A DNA stretch of 64,000 bases from Coturnix japonica (GCF_001577835.2 NC_029529.1:11419380-11483379); one strand, 5' to 3'. Positions 36,001-47,606 are shown, counted from the first letter of the stretch. Made by a program: numbers and translations. Notes: generated by a model from the letters alone, not told the origin.

Positions 36001-39000
36001 CAGTCCTGGCTGCAGTTCTTTGGTGATCCAGAGCCAAATACAGCTCAGCAGGGGTATAGCAAGCAGCACAAAGTGCACAAATGGATGGAGATGTGGGGGT
36101 GCGTGGCACAGCCGGGGGGGGTCATAGGGGGACACGGGGTGCTGGAGCTCCACAGTGCTGGCAGAGCCCCACTGAGCTCACTGCTATTCTTAGCCCCCTT
36201 CCTTGGGGATCAACTTTCAGGGCTGGGACCAGCCGTGTTTGATCGGGTTGGTTATCCCAGCAGTGCTAATTGTGAGGGTCGTGGGGCTGCGTGGCCGTGC
36301 ATGTCGCAGGGCTGAAGGACGTGCCCTGAGTGCCTGCAGTTTCCTGTTTCCCTCGCTGTCCACTGTCAGCTTTCCTAACTCTTTCCTGTTATTTGTTGGT
36401 TTTGCAGTCCGAATAAAAGACTCTCCAGCAAGAAGGTGGCAAGGTAAGCTTGTGCTTGGGTTACCACTGCCGTGGGAAGGGTGCCTGTGCTGCCTGTCAG
36501 CATGAGTTTGCAACGTCTTCTGGACACCTTGGGGGAAAATGGCTCTCATTACGAGTTGTTTTCTATTAGCCCTTCAGAATTGGAGGTTGCTCCCTTGTGC
36601 TGGCGGTTGGAGGTGGCTGCCAGCTTGATTTCTCCCAGGACAGAAGGAGGGGTTGGGCTTTTCCCTCCTGCTCAGAGCAGCCCATGGGGCTTGGCTTGCG
36701 GGTCAGGTCAGGGTGAGTTCTGGGGGCAGCCACAGGTAGCCCTCCTGTTACATTGCTTTTTCTGCCCTGTGGGACTGTCCTAAGGCTTGTTCATGTACCA
36801 GCTGCCCTTGCCTGGTGGGTGTTTTTATCTCAGATTGCCCAGGAAAGGCAGCACTTTGCTCCGGGGTCCGTCCTGTCTCCATGCACCCCTCTCTCCTCTG
36901 CTGGCTGCACCGTCTTCCCATGTCCTGCTTTTATTCACAAGGTGACCCTTCTCTGTCCTGTCCTGCTTGGGAGGAACGCTGCCCTCCAAAGTCTTTGCCT
37001 TTCCCTTTGCCCTTTTCCAAGCAGGGGGTGGGCACTGCAGAAGTCACAATGCTCCCTCTAAACACACAGACTCCAGCAGCCCCGTGCTCCAGTGCATGGT
37101 GTGCAGCAATCCAAGCATTCAGGAGCTGCCCTAAACCTCATCATCTCGCCCTGCCCTTCCCAATTTTTCCTGTGATCAGCAAATCTGTCCTCCTGGAAAG
37201 GAAGCGAGGCTTTGATATTAAATTTCCTCCTTCCACTTGTCTCACTTTGGAGACCTTTGTTAAAAACACGGGCAGGAAAGAAGGCAGAAGGGAGCAGGCT
37301 GTCCCATGCTTCCTGTATCAGGATCACCTTCTGTCCCCTGCCTGGCAGAGCAGAGGGCAGGATTCAAGTTAACCCCATGGGGAGCCCTGCATGGTAACCA
37401 CAAAGAAGAGCCAGCTCCTTCAGATCAGCCAAAACTCTTTGTTGCAGGTCGTATAATTACAGCGTAATGTTTGCTTATGGGAAGTAGGTTTTATTTTGGT
37501 CAGGGCTCTTTCCATGACTTTTGTTCCCTGTGTTTTGCTTGTGCCAAGAAATCTCTGCTGCTCGGGCCCTGTTGTGCTTGGCACGATTTAAATGACAAAT
37601 GTGCCCAAGACTTCAGAATCTAAATATGTAGCCAGGGCAAGGAAGCAAAACAAGGCTGGTACTCAGCTGTGGTCTCTTCAGTAAATGCCAGCCACGCTTC
37701 ATGAATATTTGCATGAGCATATTGTGTAGCAGGGTGAGTTTCAGAGCCCAGATGACATAATCAGTGGATAATTTAGGTTTGAAGAGACCTCTTGCTCTCC
37801 TCCTGCTTGAAGCAGCGCTGGTTTCAAAGCCTGGCCAGCCTGTCTGGGTCCCAGAGGGACAGCAGAGATCCATGGGATGGGGGTGGGAGGGCAGGGAAAC
37901 ACCCACTGCCCTTTATAGGGAGGGAAGGGGACTGCCCAAACCGTGGGCATGTGTCACTTAACCTGAGCTGACCCCACTGCTGGCAGACCCTGTGTGTGTG
38001 TGTGAGCCCTGCGGGTACCAGGCTCTGACCCCACATTGCAATGGGAACAGCCGTGCTTTGCTCCAGGCAGCATCCTGGGTCCATAGGGCTGCACTACAAC
38101 AACCAGCTCTGCTGGTGCCACACAGCGATGGAGTTAATTGCAGTGGTGGCACAATTAGCACCAATCAGAGCTGGGCAGTGTCCTTAGGTGCATACAGAGC
38201 TGTGACCACCAATGTCGCAAGGCCTGGCTAATGATTAGCTTGCTCTCATCTGTGGCTCAGCTGAGATGGTTGTTTCCCAACAAGCTCAGGGTTCTGTTTC
38301 TCTTCCCATCCACTGCCCCCAGCAGTTCACTTTATCAGTGGCAAGGGCAGAGTACTCCGTCCTTTGGTGGATGACACATGTTCTTAAAGAGAGAAAGTGA
38401 AAAGCGGGGGCTCTTATCTCCTATTCCAAAGACCGAGTGCAGATGATCGCAGTGTGAAGTCCCTGCAGCATGTGTCCACGTCTGCACGCTGCTGCTGGGG
38501 CTCTGGTAAGAGGCTGCCTGATGAGGAGCAGTGCTCTGCCAGCACCAGGGAAGGAGGTGGCAGCTGGGGGGGAGGGAGAGGGGCTGCATCGTGTGGGTGT
38601 TGTCAGCTGGAGTCGCTCTGCCTGCCTATGATGGCCCTGATGGTCGCCCTGCTGTGGGTTGGGGTGGCTTTGCTGTGTTACAGACAGCTGCACCAGACCA
38701 GCACTTTGTCTGGAGGGGCGATGGAGGAGTCCTACCGGGACACGTTGGAGTGCACAGAAGAGGACATCACGGACAAGGTAGGAGCAAGGCTGTGTGTGCC
38801 CAAATGGCACTCATCGGTGGCATGAAGGGCTTTGGGATGGATGGGCCAGGGCTGGGCTGAAGCTTCTCTTACTGCTTTGAATGAGGAGGACATAACCTGG
38901 GTGCCCTCTGTCCCTATGCAAAGAGCCCTGTCTCTGGGGTCAGCGTGCCACCTGCTTGCAGGTGACAGCATCTTCATGCTGGTCCTTGTGGGATGGTAAA

Positions 39001-42000
39001 GCAAGGAGGACCAGGAGGCTGTTGTTGAAGCACCCCTGGTTAAGAATAGCAAGGGGAAAGATGGAAAGTGAAAGATGAGTGAGCTCTGCCTTGAGTAAAT
39101 GTTTGCTGCAGCCACAAAACTCCTTCAAAATGGCTTTTTTTTAGCTGTGCAGTCAGGAGCAGGGAGCTGTGTGGGAAAGGGAAGTGTATATGTGGCTGTT
39201 TGCAGCATCAATTGCCTGCTTCCCCAGCACAGCAGCACGGTGGCTCAGGTTCTGCTGATGTGCTGCTGGCTGCTTTGTTTGTGCATGGTTGTGGATGAGA
39301 CCCAGCCGGGGTGCTTTGCTCTGGGCATTGCTGTAGCATCTTGTTATGAAGGAATGAAGCAGGGAGGCATGTTTCTACTTGGGACACATGGGAAACCAGG
39401 GCACTGTAAAGCATAGGACCTGAGCAAAAGCCTGGCTGCCATCCCCTTGTGGGTGGCTTCTGCTTTGAGGGGGGGTTGGGAGCAATGCTCTGCCTGTTGC
39501 TGGGGGTCTGTGCTGAGCTGTGCCTCTCTCCCACCCAGGTGGTCTTTCTGGAGAAGCGGGTGACGGAGCTGGAGAAGGACACGGCTGCCAATGGCGAGCA
39601 GCACAGCCGCCTCAAGCAGGAGAACCTGCAGCTGGTGCACAGGTAAAGGAGCTGGCCAGGCTCTCCTGCAGGATCATCAGGTTCCATGGGAGCTTTTTAG
39701 GGTCATGGGCAAATGCCCTGGACTCTCTCTGTGCAAATATTCTGCTCAGTTGAATGCAAATACGGAGCTCTGTGGGTATTTCCCTGTGTGCCCACCTCTC
39801 TGTGCGGCCCCAGGGGTTGGCTTGGGGGGCTGCAGGTTGGTGTCTCCTGGAGAGCTCTGCTCAGGTGGATGTGCAGCACAGTCTGTGCCTGCTCTGCCCT
39901 ATCACAGCCCCAGCCCCGATGTTTTCAGCCCCCGCTGCAGCCCTGTGGATCCCACGGTAACTGATGGCTGCCCTCCCCGAGCTGGCAGGCTCCAGCAGCA
40001 TATTTACACCCGCAGATAAACCCTCCAGGAGTTATCTATAGGGCTGTAAGGCTGTTAAGTAACAGCTGTGTCATGGAACCGAGCGATTCAAACAAAGGTT
40101 TCTCTAAGCCCTGATAAACTCTGCAGCGGAGGGGAATGTTTTCACTTTAGCAGCTTGGCCCAGAAGTGTCAGCCGGCTTTTAATCAAGCCTTGTACTCGC
40201 TGCTGGTTGAAGAATGGCTTTATCTGAGCCAAAGCGGCTGCATGAGGGACAGCCTGCAGCCTCCCAGCAAAGCAAACCCTGAGCAGCTCCCCCAGAGCAG
40301 GGCTGGGCTGCCCCTGGGTTTAGATGGCACAATCCAGCACTGAGAGCCACAGGTGTGCCATAAAGTGATTGCTGTGCTTTCACCCTCTTCCCCTCTCACT
40401 GGTCTCCTCCTTAAAAGGGGTTTGGATGCAACGCAGAGAGGGAGGAAAATGGGCAGAGATAGCACACAGCTTATTTTGTTCGGGGGTTTTATGGGCTGTC
40501 TTGCTTTGTTGCTGCACCTGGTGGAAGAAGTGAAGCCCTCATACACGTCTCTCTTCTCCGCAGAGCGAATGCTCTCGAGGAACAGCTGAAGGAGCAGGAG
40601 CTGAGGGCTGACCAAACACTCCTGGAGGAGATCAAGAAGCAGAGGGAGATGCTGAGCAAAATGGAGAGGGAGAAGAGCATCGAGATCGAAAACCTGCAGG
40701 CCAGGTGGGGCCGCGTGGTGGCAGGGCTCCAGGGCATGTGGGCAGGATTACCTCACATCAGTACAGGCCCTGAGGTTTGGCTGCTTCTCCTTCATCCTGA
40801 AATCAGGCCCCTCCACCAGCATGGCCTCACACTGTTTGGATTTCCCCGATACGGTTTCAGTTTAGCTCCTGCTCCCCATCCACATCTCTGCCCTGCAGCG
40901 AGTGAGTGCAGGTGGTGGTTGTTAGCACTTGCTCGCATGAAAGATCCGTGGAAGTCCGTTTGATGCTCAGATGTGACTCAGCTCTTGGAAGGAGGCAGGT
41001 GTCTGATCCTGCTCCCAAAAGCTGCCATGGTTGTTGAGCAGATGCAGGCAGGGAGGGAAGACGAGGGCTCAGCCCATGATGAAGGAGGGTTGGCAGGAGT
41101 GTGCCATGGCTGCAGGCTGCTCAGAGGCACAGAGGGGGGTACTGAGACAGAGTTAGACCTCATGCTGAGAAGGAAGAGCTGTCAGACAGTTGCTGACCTG
41201 ACCAGGGAGCTCTGTGCAGCCTCTTGGCTTCCCAAGGAAAGAATAGCATGGGAGGTGGCCTCATTGATTGCATAGATTTGTTATTTGGGGGGATATATTT
41301 ACCACCTTTCCAGGATGAGAGCTGCTGCACTTTCTGACAAGTCTTATTGTTGCAGGCTGCAGCAGCTGGATGATGAGAACAGCGAGCTGAGGTCTTGTGT
41401 CCCTTGTTTAAGAGCCAACATTGAGAGGCTCGAGGAGGTGAGAACGTGTGTATGTGTGTCCCAGAGCCTCTGCCCTCCCCACAGCTCACGGTGGGTCCAG
41501 CAGCACTGACAACACAGCCCGACCTCGGGGCAGTGCTTGGCAGGCAGGTTCACAGTGCCTGGCTGCAAACCTGGTGTTACAAACGTGGTGAGCCTGAGTT
41601 GGCAGCAAGCAGCTGGAGCAGCGGGTGGCCTGGCTGCAGGAAGGGACTCGTGCCCTCTGCTGGAGGCAGGTCTGCAGCCCTGCGGCTGCAGCAGGAAGGG
41701 TTTAGATCTGCTTCATGCCCAGACACACAGCTGTCACTGAATCCACGTGTTGAGTCTTCAGAATGCTGCGTTATCTCACAGACCCTCTCCCCATGCTGGG
41801 ACCTGGAGGCTGCAGCCTGGCAGGACCCAATGAGAGCAATTACCCATGGAGAGGATGAGCTTGCAGGTCTCACTTCTGGCATGGAGGTTGCATTGTGGCT
41901 CTGTTGGAGCTTGTGGCGGATGTGAGATTAAAACTGATGTGAAACCAAACCTCTGCCCAGCTGGAGGCCCTGCAGCATTGCATTGAGCCCGCAGAGCACC

Positions 42001-44048
42001 GCCTGCCATGGCCAAGGCAGCATTGTCTTCATGCCCTGAGGCCTTGTAAGCATTGGATGGAGAGAACTGCTGTGTCCTGGTGGCATATGGGGCTTTTAGA
42101 AAGCCAAAGTCTTCCTCGCAGGCAGAATCAGGCCAGGAGCCTGGGGATGGGGTGGGTTGGTCATAGGGAAATGCTCAGTGTGGGGCTGTTGGCACCAGCA
42201 GGTGACAAACTTCACCCAGCACCTCTAGGCTGGGTGGCAGCAAGCCCTGCAGCCACTGCACTGTGTGTGCTTACAGGAGAAGCAGAAGCTGCTGGATGAG
42301 ATTGAGGACCTCACTGTGCAGCTCACAGAGGAACAGGAGAACAAGAGGAAGATGGGGGACAAGCTGAGCCACGAGAGGCACCAGTTTCAGAAGGAGAAGG
42401 AGTCAACCCAGGAGGTGAGGAGTCAGGCTGCCCATTGCAGCCCTGCCTTGCCAAAATAAGGCAGTTTTGCAACTCTAGCTCCAGCAGCATCTCCAAAACC
42501 AATTTTTAGAGCTCCCAGCTGTCTGCGTGTCTGGGGGGCAAAAGCATGTCCCCCTCCCCAACTCCTTCCAGGTAGTTCCAGCTGGAGGTTCAAGCAGTGC
42601 TTGCCATCATGTCAGGAATGGAGTTTGGGGTCAGAGTGGAAACTGCTGTTGTTGTGGCATAATGTGGGGATTCACAGCACATCCCACTGCAGCAGGAGGG
42701 AGCTGCTCCCAGCCAGGAGACCACCAGTGTGTCCCACCAGCTGCAAATAGGGCCAGAACTCAGCTGTCCTCTTCCTTTTGCTGCAGCTCATTGAGGACCT
42801 CAGGAAGCAGCTCGAGCACTTGCAGCTCTTCAAACTGGAATGTGAGCAGCGGCGAGGCCGGAGCAGCAGCATGGGGCTGCAGGAGTACAACAGCAGGACA
42901 AGAGAGACGGAGCTGGAGCAGGAGATTAAGCAGCTTAAGCAGGTAGGTGAGGCTGGGAAGGGGAAAGAGTCTCTGCAATCGCTCTGCAATAAGAGATGCT
43001 GTTTCCCCTTTTGCCTGCCTCCTTGCTTGGTGGGGTTCTCCCTCCCACGAGCTGACGATGGATGCAGCATCCTGCTGCTTCTTGCTCCCCTGTGCAGGGA
43101 CAGGGAAATTCAGATCCTTCCTCTGAAGTGCATTATGTGCATGCAGGATCCCTGTATGCTGCATCCCCTAGACCTGCCCCATGTTTCCAGAGGCTCTCCA
43201 GTCAGAGTCAGCAGAACATGTGCTGTTCCCAGTGCCTTGCCAAGCCCCTGCCTTCCCCAGCCACCCATTGGGGTTGGACAGGTGTGTTTGGGTTACCACG
43301 CAGCACCTGACATGTGGTTGTTGTGAACAGGATAACAGGAGCCTGAAGGAGCAGAACGATGAGCTGAACGGGCAGATCATCAACCTGAGCATCCAGGGAG
43401 CCAAGAACCTCTTCTCAGCCTCCTTCTCTGAATCCCTGGCGGCCGAGATCAGCTCAGTCTCCAGAGATGAGGTTTGTGCACAGTGAGCTGCTTCTTTCCA
43501 ATCGTGTCTCCCTGGGGTACCTGGGGCTTCCCCTTCCCACCCAGCAAACAGGAGCCCATGTGGCCATGGCTGCAGCACAGCTCGCTCCCAAACCTCACCT
43601 GAAAGCTGTCATGAGACAGAACGCAATGATTTAAAGAGCATTTGGGACTTGCCCTAATTCATGGGAATAGGGGAAGCTGCTGCCTTCCAATTTGTGGCTT
43701 TGCTTTGCCTTCTCTTCCTGGGCTGGACCATCAGTCACATGTATGTGTGTGTGTGTGTGTGTGTCTGCCTGTCTGCAGCTGCATTTAAAGCCCAGCAGCT
43801 CGGACTGTCCTGGAAACCTCAGGTCCAGGGGTGGGGGTGAGCAGGGCTGTTGGCTGAGGGCATGGAGACACGGATCGGTGCCCTTTTCCCATCCCCAAAC
43901 ATTAATGACCACTTCTCCCTTCTCTCCCTCGCAGCTCATGGAAGCAATTCAAAAGCAAGAAGAGATCAACTTCCGCCTGCAGGACTACATTGACAGGATC
44001 ATCGTGGCCATCATGGAGACCAACCCCTCCATCCTGGAAGTGAAGTAA
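6094..44048 (+). CDS. RAB11FIP3: RAB11FIP3, Rab11 family-interacting protein 3 (class II FIP), 15 coding exons
   Basis: Dimeric RAB11/ARF6 effector that positions recycling endosomes and delivers them to the midbody in cytokinesis. Coding exons: 6094-6387, 12612-12705, 20749-20840, 28658-28845, 30697-30870, 34039-34173 (cassette), 36408-36443, 38684-38777, 39539-39642, 40564-40704, 41356-41437, 42277-42414, 42787-42942, 43331-43471, 43935-44048. The total is 1983 nt: 660 residues with the cassette, 615 without. ATG 6094 has a GAGCATGG context and no earlier in-frame ATG. EF-hand loops are at residues 75-86 (DRDGDGFVRVEE) and 107-118. An acidic central part (AYMGSESTYSECETFTDEDT) follows, then a coiled coil at about 370-623, and the Rab-binding domain at the C-terminus (DYIDRIIVAIMETNPSILEV). 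The N-terminus before the EF-hand is about 70 residues against about 230 in human. Intron 3 has a GC donor. Near-certain identity. Confidence 0.97.
6388..12611 (+). other. RAB11FIP3 intron 1
   Basis: Six kilobases with no supported exon. The CpG island decays over the first few hundred bases. It holds a CR1 remnant (10505-10612), a short GGAT run near 8332-8350 and three AT-rich, low-repeat stretches that look like candidate conserved non-coding elements (9061-9230, 10135-10380 and 12361-12560). Confidence 0.6.
10505..10612 (+). mobile_element. CR1 LINE 3' fragment, sense
   Basis: GAGGTGTTCAGAGCTGTGGG, CAGTGGGCACTGTGGGGTGG and TTGGACCTGGTGATCTGAG are the same blocks, in the opposite orientation, as those in the clearer CR1 copy at 22555-22800. 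The two share one CR1 subfamily 3' end. Confidence 0.7.
13093..13114. repeat. (TG)n microsatellite
   Basis: Eleven uninterrupted TG units in RAB11FIP3 intron 2; likely polymorphic. Confidence 0.95.
14702..14736. repeat. A/T homopolymer inverted repeat
   Basis: Twelve bases TTTTTTTTCTTT are followed, after one base, by their perfect complement AAAGAAAAAAAA, which runs on into a longer A tract. Forms a potential hairpin; could be a remnant of a poly(A) insertion, but no element body is recognisable beside it. Confidence 0.75.
14887..14948. repeat. 16-bp tandem repeat, about 4 copies
   Basis: Unit GGGAGCTGTGGGGCTG. The four copies have a single variant (GATCTG in the third). In RAB11FIP3 intron 2. 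Confidence 0.9.
16857..16928. repeat. Perfect 18-bp tandem repeat, 4 copies
   Basis: GACCTGGAGAGCATTGCT is repeated four times without any mismatch, total 72 bp. The unit is a multiple of three, so it reads as a repeating hexapeptide in the antisense frame, but there is no support for coding. Confidence 0.95.
22555..22800 (-). mobile_element. CR1 LINE 3' fragment, antisense
   Basis: Starts with TCATTCAGGTTGGAGGTGAC at the CR1 3' end, then CACAGCTCTGAACACCCCCA and GAAGGAACGTTTCCTAACAC, and ends near GGCCGTTGCCTCTCATCCTA. These blocks are characteristic of CR1 3' sequence in inverse complement. About 245 bp. Confidence 0.9.
28455..28569. repeat. 23-bp minisatellite, 5 copies
   Basis: Unit close to CTGGGTACGGGTGATGGGCTG plus CC. 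Copies start at 28455, 28478, 28501, 28524 and 28547 with no length change, at roughly 75-90 percent identity to each other. It ends about 90 bp before exon 4 of RAB11FIP3. Confidence 0.9.
28846..30696 (+). other. RAB11FIP3 intron 4
   Basis: No supported exon. It holds an AT-rich stretch (28955-29215) that looks like a conserved non-coding element and an antisense CR1 (29421-29575). Confidence 0.55.
29421..29575 (-). mobile_element. CR1 LINE 3' fragment, antisense
   Basis: Blocks AGAATGACTTGGGTTGGAAG, GGACCTAAAGGGTCCTCAGG, CCACCAACCTCCAC, AGACCAGGCTGCCCAGGGCC and TCCAAACTGGCC match the CR1 3' end in inverse complement. Confidence 0.9.
30871..34038 (+). other. RAB11FIP3 intron 5
   Basis: Separates exon 5 from the cassette exon. 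One antisense CR1 fragment (32345-32470). I see no other recognisable feature. Confidence 0.55.
32345..32470 (-). mobile_element. CR1 LINE 3' fragment, antisense
   Basis: AGAATCAAAGTGGGGTTGGA, AGGGACCTGAAGACCATGGA, GTCCAACCCCCTGCTAAAGC and CAGGTCAACCTCAAATGTCT follow the CR1 3' end in inverse complement. Confidence 0.9.
34039..34173 (+). CDS. RAB11FIP3: RAB11FIP3 45-codon cassette exon with a CxxCH motif
   Basis: Exactly 135 nt, phase 2 on both sides, so it can be skipped without shifting frame: exon 5 (ends CCCAG) joins equally well to this exon or to exon 7. It encodes residues 281-325, including ADEAFEFYCSQCHKQINRLE and DLSARLNDLEMN. C302, C305 and H306 form a CxxCH arrangement followed by a helical heptad-like stretch. 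Good splice sites (TTTCTCTAG before, GTAATT after) and a clean open frame argue that it is real. The canonical human FIP3 sequence as I remember it lacks this segment, and class II FIP4 has something closely similar, so it is probably an alternative exon of the family. It is included in the 660-residue count. Confidence 0.85.
34174..38683 (+). other. RAB11FIP3 introns 6 and 7
   Basis: Two introns of about 2.2 kb flank the 36-nt exon 7 (36408-36443, encoding PNKRLSSKKVA). I find no recognisable repeat or further exon. A splice-like block at 38445-38505 opens with an in-frame stop for RAB11FIP3 and is not accepted as an exon. Confidence 0.5.
43740..43765. repeat. (TG)n microsatellite
   Basis: A TG run just after ATGTATG, followed by imperfect TCTGCC units. 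In RAB11FIP3 intron 14, about 170 bp before the last exon. Confidence 0.95.
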
Positions 44049-45491
44049 AGGGCGGCCGAGAGCCGCAAGCTGCGCACTCTGCCATGGCTGTGGATTTGGT
44101 GCTCTGAGAGGAGGAAGAGGGACTCACAACGTCTTTGCTCTTGATGAAGGCACAAGGAAACGTCGCGTCGGATCGGTGCTGAATCAGCCGGCGCAGCAGC
44201 GGGGCAGAGCGCCAGCAGTGAGGCTCTGTTGTCTGACTCCGTTATTTTTTGCAACCCTTCTGGCTTCAAAGGGCGAAAGGGAACCTGGAGGAGAAATGGA
44301 GGCAACAGGCAACTGCGGGAAGGATTTGGGTCGGCCCCGCACGGGTGTGAGGAGGGATTCCTCTGAACTGCAGGGACCGGGATGGAGCAGGAACGTTTCC
44401 CCCCCCACTGCCCTGCCCAGCTTTGCCAAAGTGTCCATGACACACTCACTTACTGGGGCAGATCTGGGAAAGAGGGAAACACGTCCTGGACTTGTAGAAT
44501 GATGATGATGATTATTATTATTTTTTAATTAACTTAATGCAAATGTCTTCATCCAGCTGGCGCAGTTAATCCTTGCCCTGCTGCTTTTGCTTGGGAACGG
44601 GTGGCGTGCACAGCTTCTCACTTGCTGGTGGCACGAAGAGGGGAGCGGCCATCCTCGGGACAGGGTGTGAGTGCAGTGTCACCCACCTCCTTATTTATTT
44701 CGCTGTCTGTGGCTCCAGGGAGGGACGCTGCTGTGGGGGTCCCATGGCAGAGCCGTCCCCTCCATCCTGCCTGCAGGGATTGGGGCAGAGGTTGTGGTGT
44801 GAGGGCTGAGCTCTGTGTGCTGTCCTGGCTGTCCCAGCACGGAGCGGGGCTCTGCCAGTGATGGCTGTTGTCCCAGAGGGAGAACCTGCTCCTCACGCTG
44901 TGCTGGGGAAGGGGTGGCTGCACTGAGCTCTGAGCACACAGCATCACCAATCCCTGTGCTGCAAGGGGCAGGAGGGCTCTGAACACAGTGCCAGCTGGCT
45001 GGGAAACAGACCATGCTCACAGTGGGCAGCTCATGGTGACCACAGCGAGGTGCACCCACGGGAGCAGCCACTCATCACACTGCCCCAGGATCTGGCACCT
45101 TTGCTGCTGCACCGGGCCCATGGAGCAGCTATTTCTGCTAACCAAGCTCCAGAAACATCAATACAGCCCAACAACAAGGGAGAAGCAGCCACCCCCTAAA
45201 TGCTTCCGAGCGCATCGCTGTGTTATGGGTCAGCCAGGGGCTGTGCCTGCAGCTGAGCCCGGAGCCGCCGCCGTGTCCCAGCACTGTGGCCATCTGACAC
45301 AGCCCTGCACCCAGCCTGGGGACGGAGCCACGTGGTGTACATTTATGGAGAAGCTTTGGGTGTAAATCAGTGTATACATGGAGAGGGAAATTTTTCTATC
45401 TTGTAGAGTAGGTATTTTTATAGAACGAAGGTCGATCATTTTTTTAACACTTTAAAGAAGAGAGAAATGTATCTGTGTATAACACAAAACC

Positions 45492-45513
45492 ATATATATA
45501 TATATATATATAT
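45492..45513. repeat. (TA)n microsatellite
   Basis: Eleven alternating AT units in the RAB11FIP3 3' UTR. Confidence 0.95.
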
Positions 45514-45744
45514 GTGTATAAATATATAAATATTGGAGATCTGCCTTTCTCGACTTGGGGTCGTCGATCCCCAGTTCCTACAATCGTCTTTTTTTTCTCC
45601 TGTTGCTCACACAGAGGTACTGTAACTGTAAATAAGCACCAGGAAAAAGGTTTTAAGCAAACAAAGCACTGACTTGCACATTCACCATGCTTTAAAGCCC
45701 CTACGAAACAAACAAAAACAAATCCACACCGACCTGTCCTTCCC

Positions 45745-45750
45745 AATAAA
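45745..45750 (+). promoter_or_regulatory. Poly(A) signal AATAAA, RAB11FIP3
   Basis: AATAAA in TTCCCAATAAACCTTCC. A second, weaker ATTAAA lies at 45838-45843, so two alternative ends are possible. Confidence 0.7.
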
Positions 45751-45860
45751 CCTTCCTCTCTCCCCGCCGGTATGTGAAGGAAAGTCCCACAAGGGTGAAA
45801 GCAGTATTGTCTTAAATGATGTATCGATTCTTGTCCCATTAAATGCTGTTACCATTCCTG

Positions 45861-47240
45861 TCATCGACCTTTCCTTGCTGTTGGCTTTAGGGTCTGTGGG
45901 GTGGGATGGGGGGAGCGGAGGGACTTCCAAAGCCAGCGCTGTCCTTGTCCCCTATGTTGTCCTGCTGCCCTATGGGGATGTGGGTGAGGACATGGAGTTC
46001 CCTTTACCTGCAGCCTGCTGGGTTGCTGTGTGAGCTCCTCCACCCACTCCACTGCCATAGAAATCCTACTCTTGGGCATGGAAATGCCCTAAAACCCTCT
46101 GCTGAGCTGTGCACATCTCTCTGCCTCCCCTGAGCCCCCATAAGCTGCCCCAAAGGGCTCCAAAACCCCCTCTGAATTGATGCAAACTGCTCCATCCCGC
46201 TCCTGGCTGCTCCAAAACCTCCCCGAGCATCCCTAAAGGGCCTGAGCAGCTCTGAAACATGCCAGGATTATTTCCTCTTCTTAAACAAAAAAAATATCCT
46301 TTAAAATCAGCTCAGCACTTTGGGGAGCCCCAAAAGGCCCCGAGTGGTTCCAACCCTACAGATCCAGGGCAGTACTGAGCACCTGGGCTGCTCCAAGAGC
46401 CTCCCTTTGTGTGGCCCCAAAAGTGCTCCAAGCAGCTCTCAGGCTCCTCCAAACTCTTCTGAAACTCCTTGAAATAGCTGAAAGAAATATCCTGCAGCAG
46501 CTCGAAAGCACTCCAAGCCTTCCTCTGAAGGGCCCTGCGAGGTCTCAAGTGCTCCTGAGCCCTCTGTGAGGCCCCTGAAATGCCTCCAGACCCTTCTGGG
46601 ATCCCTCCCGTCAGAGATGCTGAATGCTATGGACCTTTTCCAGCTCTGCTGCAGAGATCTCTGTGTTCCAGTGCTCCCCGAATCCCCCTGGGGTTGGTTA
46701 TGGGGCCGTATCAGCAGCCCCCAGTGTTGGGTCCCTGCACACCACCATGCCATAGGAGAACCCTAAATGTCATTAATAAAAGTTTACCCATCATGGGTTT
46801 ATGGCTTTGCAGTGCAGCTGTGGCTCCGAAGCTCACTGAGGGCTGCAGGAATTGTCCTGGAGCGCTGCTCGCTGCTACATGCTCAGTGTGGGACAGTTGG
46901 ACCGGTTGGTCCATCCCCGTGGGTGCTCCTGGATGCAGGACAAGGATGCTCTGGGACAAGGACATGGATGCTCCAGGATGCAGCACCAGGGGATCCAAAC
47001 GCCCGGTAAACCCCAGCACTAAATGCACAGCCTGAAATTCGTACTTTTCTCCTCTTTTCCAAGCAGGAAATCGCTGCGAGTACAGAAAATCCTCACTCCC
47101 CCCCTCCCCCCCAACCCCTAAGCTTCCACCCCCCAGCAGCCAACAGAGCCAAGCCGAGCGCTGGGAGAAGCCCTGGGGGAGAGGGGAGGGGGGGGAGGGC
47201 AGGTCAAAGACCCCTTTGCTGCCCTCCTGGGGCCCGGGAG
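45861..47240. other. Intergenic spacer with degenerate CTCCAAA-rich sequence
   Basis: No coding exon supported. From about 46060 to 46620 the sequence is built from recurring, heavily diverged blocks such as GCTGCTCCAAAACCTCCC, GGCTGCTCCAAGAGCCTCCC and GGGCTCCAAAACCCCC, which suggests an old decayed minisatellite. An AATAAA at 46775-46780 may be a distal RAB11FIP3 poly(A) site. Confidence 0.4.
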
Positions 47241-47606
47241 GGGATCCCCAGCTCTGCCCGTGGCTTTCAAGGGTGATGGAGGAGCCCCCAGTGACGGGAA
47301 CAGCGGCGATGGGGCCGGAGAGGACAGGACCCCCGGAACCGGCCGGCAACGCCACGCCCGTGGGATATGGGTGGGGGGGATCCGGCCGGGGCGGGGTGCG
47401 GGCAGTACCTCCCCCCGCCGCCCCCGCCCCCTGCCGCCCTCCCCTCCTCCTCCTCCCGCTCTTTCGCCTCCTCCTCCTCCCGCTCCTCTCCCGCACAGCC
47501 CGGGGCAGCCGCCGCCGTCCCGGCCCGGTCCGCTGCTCCGGCTCCGTTCCGTTCTGTTCCGCTCTGCGGTTCCCATGCGGGGCGGCCCCGCGTCCCACCC
47601 CCGCCC
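47241..47606 (+). promoter_or_regulatory. SEPTIN12 CpG-island promoter and 5' UTR
   Basis: Dense CpG sequence with GC boxes (GGGGCGGGGTGCGGG near 47390) and long CCTCCTCCTCC tracts (47440-47500), leading to the ATG at 47607. The CpG island continues to about 48680 across exon 1 and the first part of intron 1. No TATA box seen. Confidence 0.7.

Larger units (their letters stand above)
44049..45860 (+). other. RAB11FIP3 3' UTR
   Basis: About 1.8 kb follows the stop. It includes an ATG/ATT triplet run (44499-44520), an AT-rich part with a (TA)n run (45492-45513), and two poly(A) signals: AATAAA at 45745-45750 and ATTAAA at 45838-45843. The AT-rich distal half contrasts with the GC-rich spacer that follows, which supports transcript end near 45770-45860. 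Confidence 0.7.

Noticed and set aside
38445-38505. Exon-like block between an AG and GTAAGA before RAB11FIP3 exon 8
   Set aside because: Entered in the RAB11FIP3 phase it starts with a stop codon, and exon 7 joins exon 8 directly with good identity to human.
46711-47598. 295-residue minus-strand open frame upstream of SEPTIN12
   Set aside because: Low-complexity Gly/Arg-rich translation across the CpG island; no splice or homology support.
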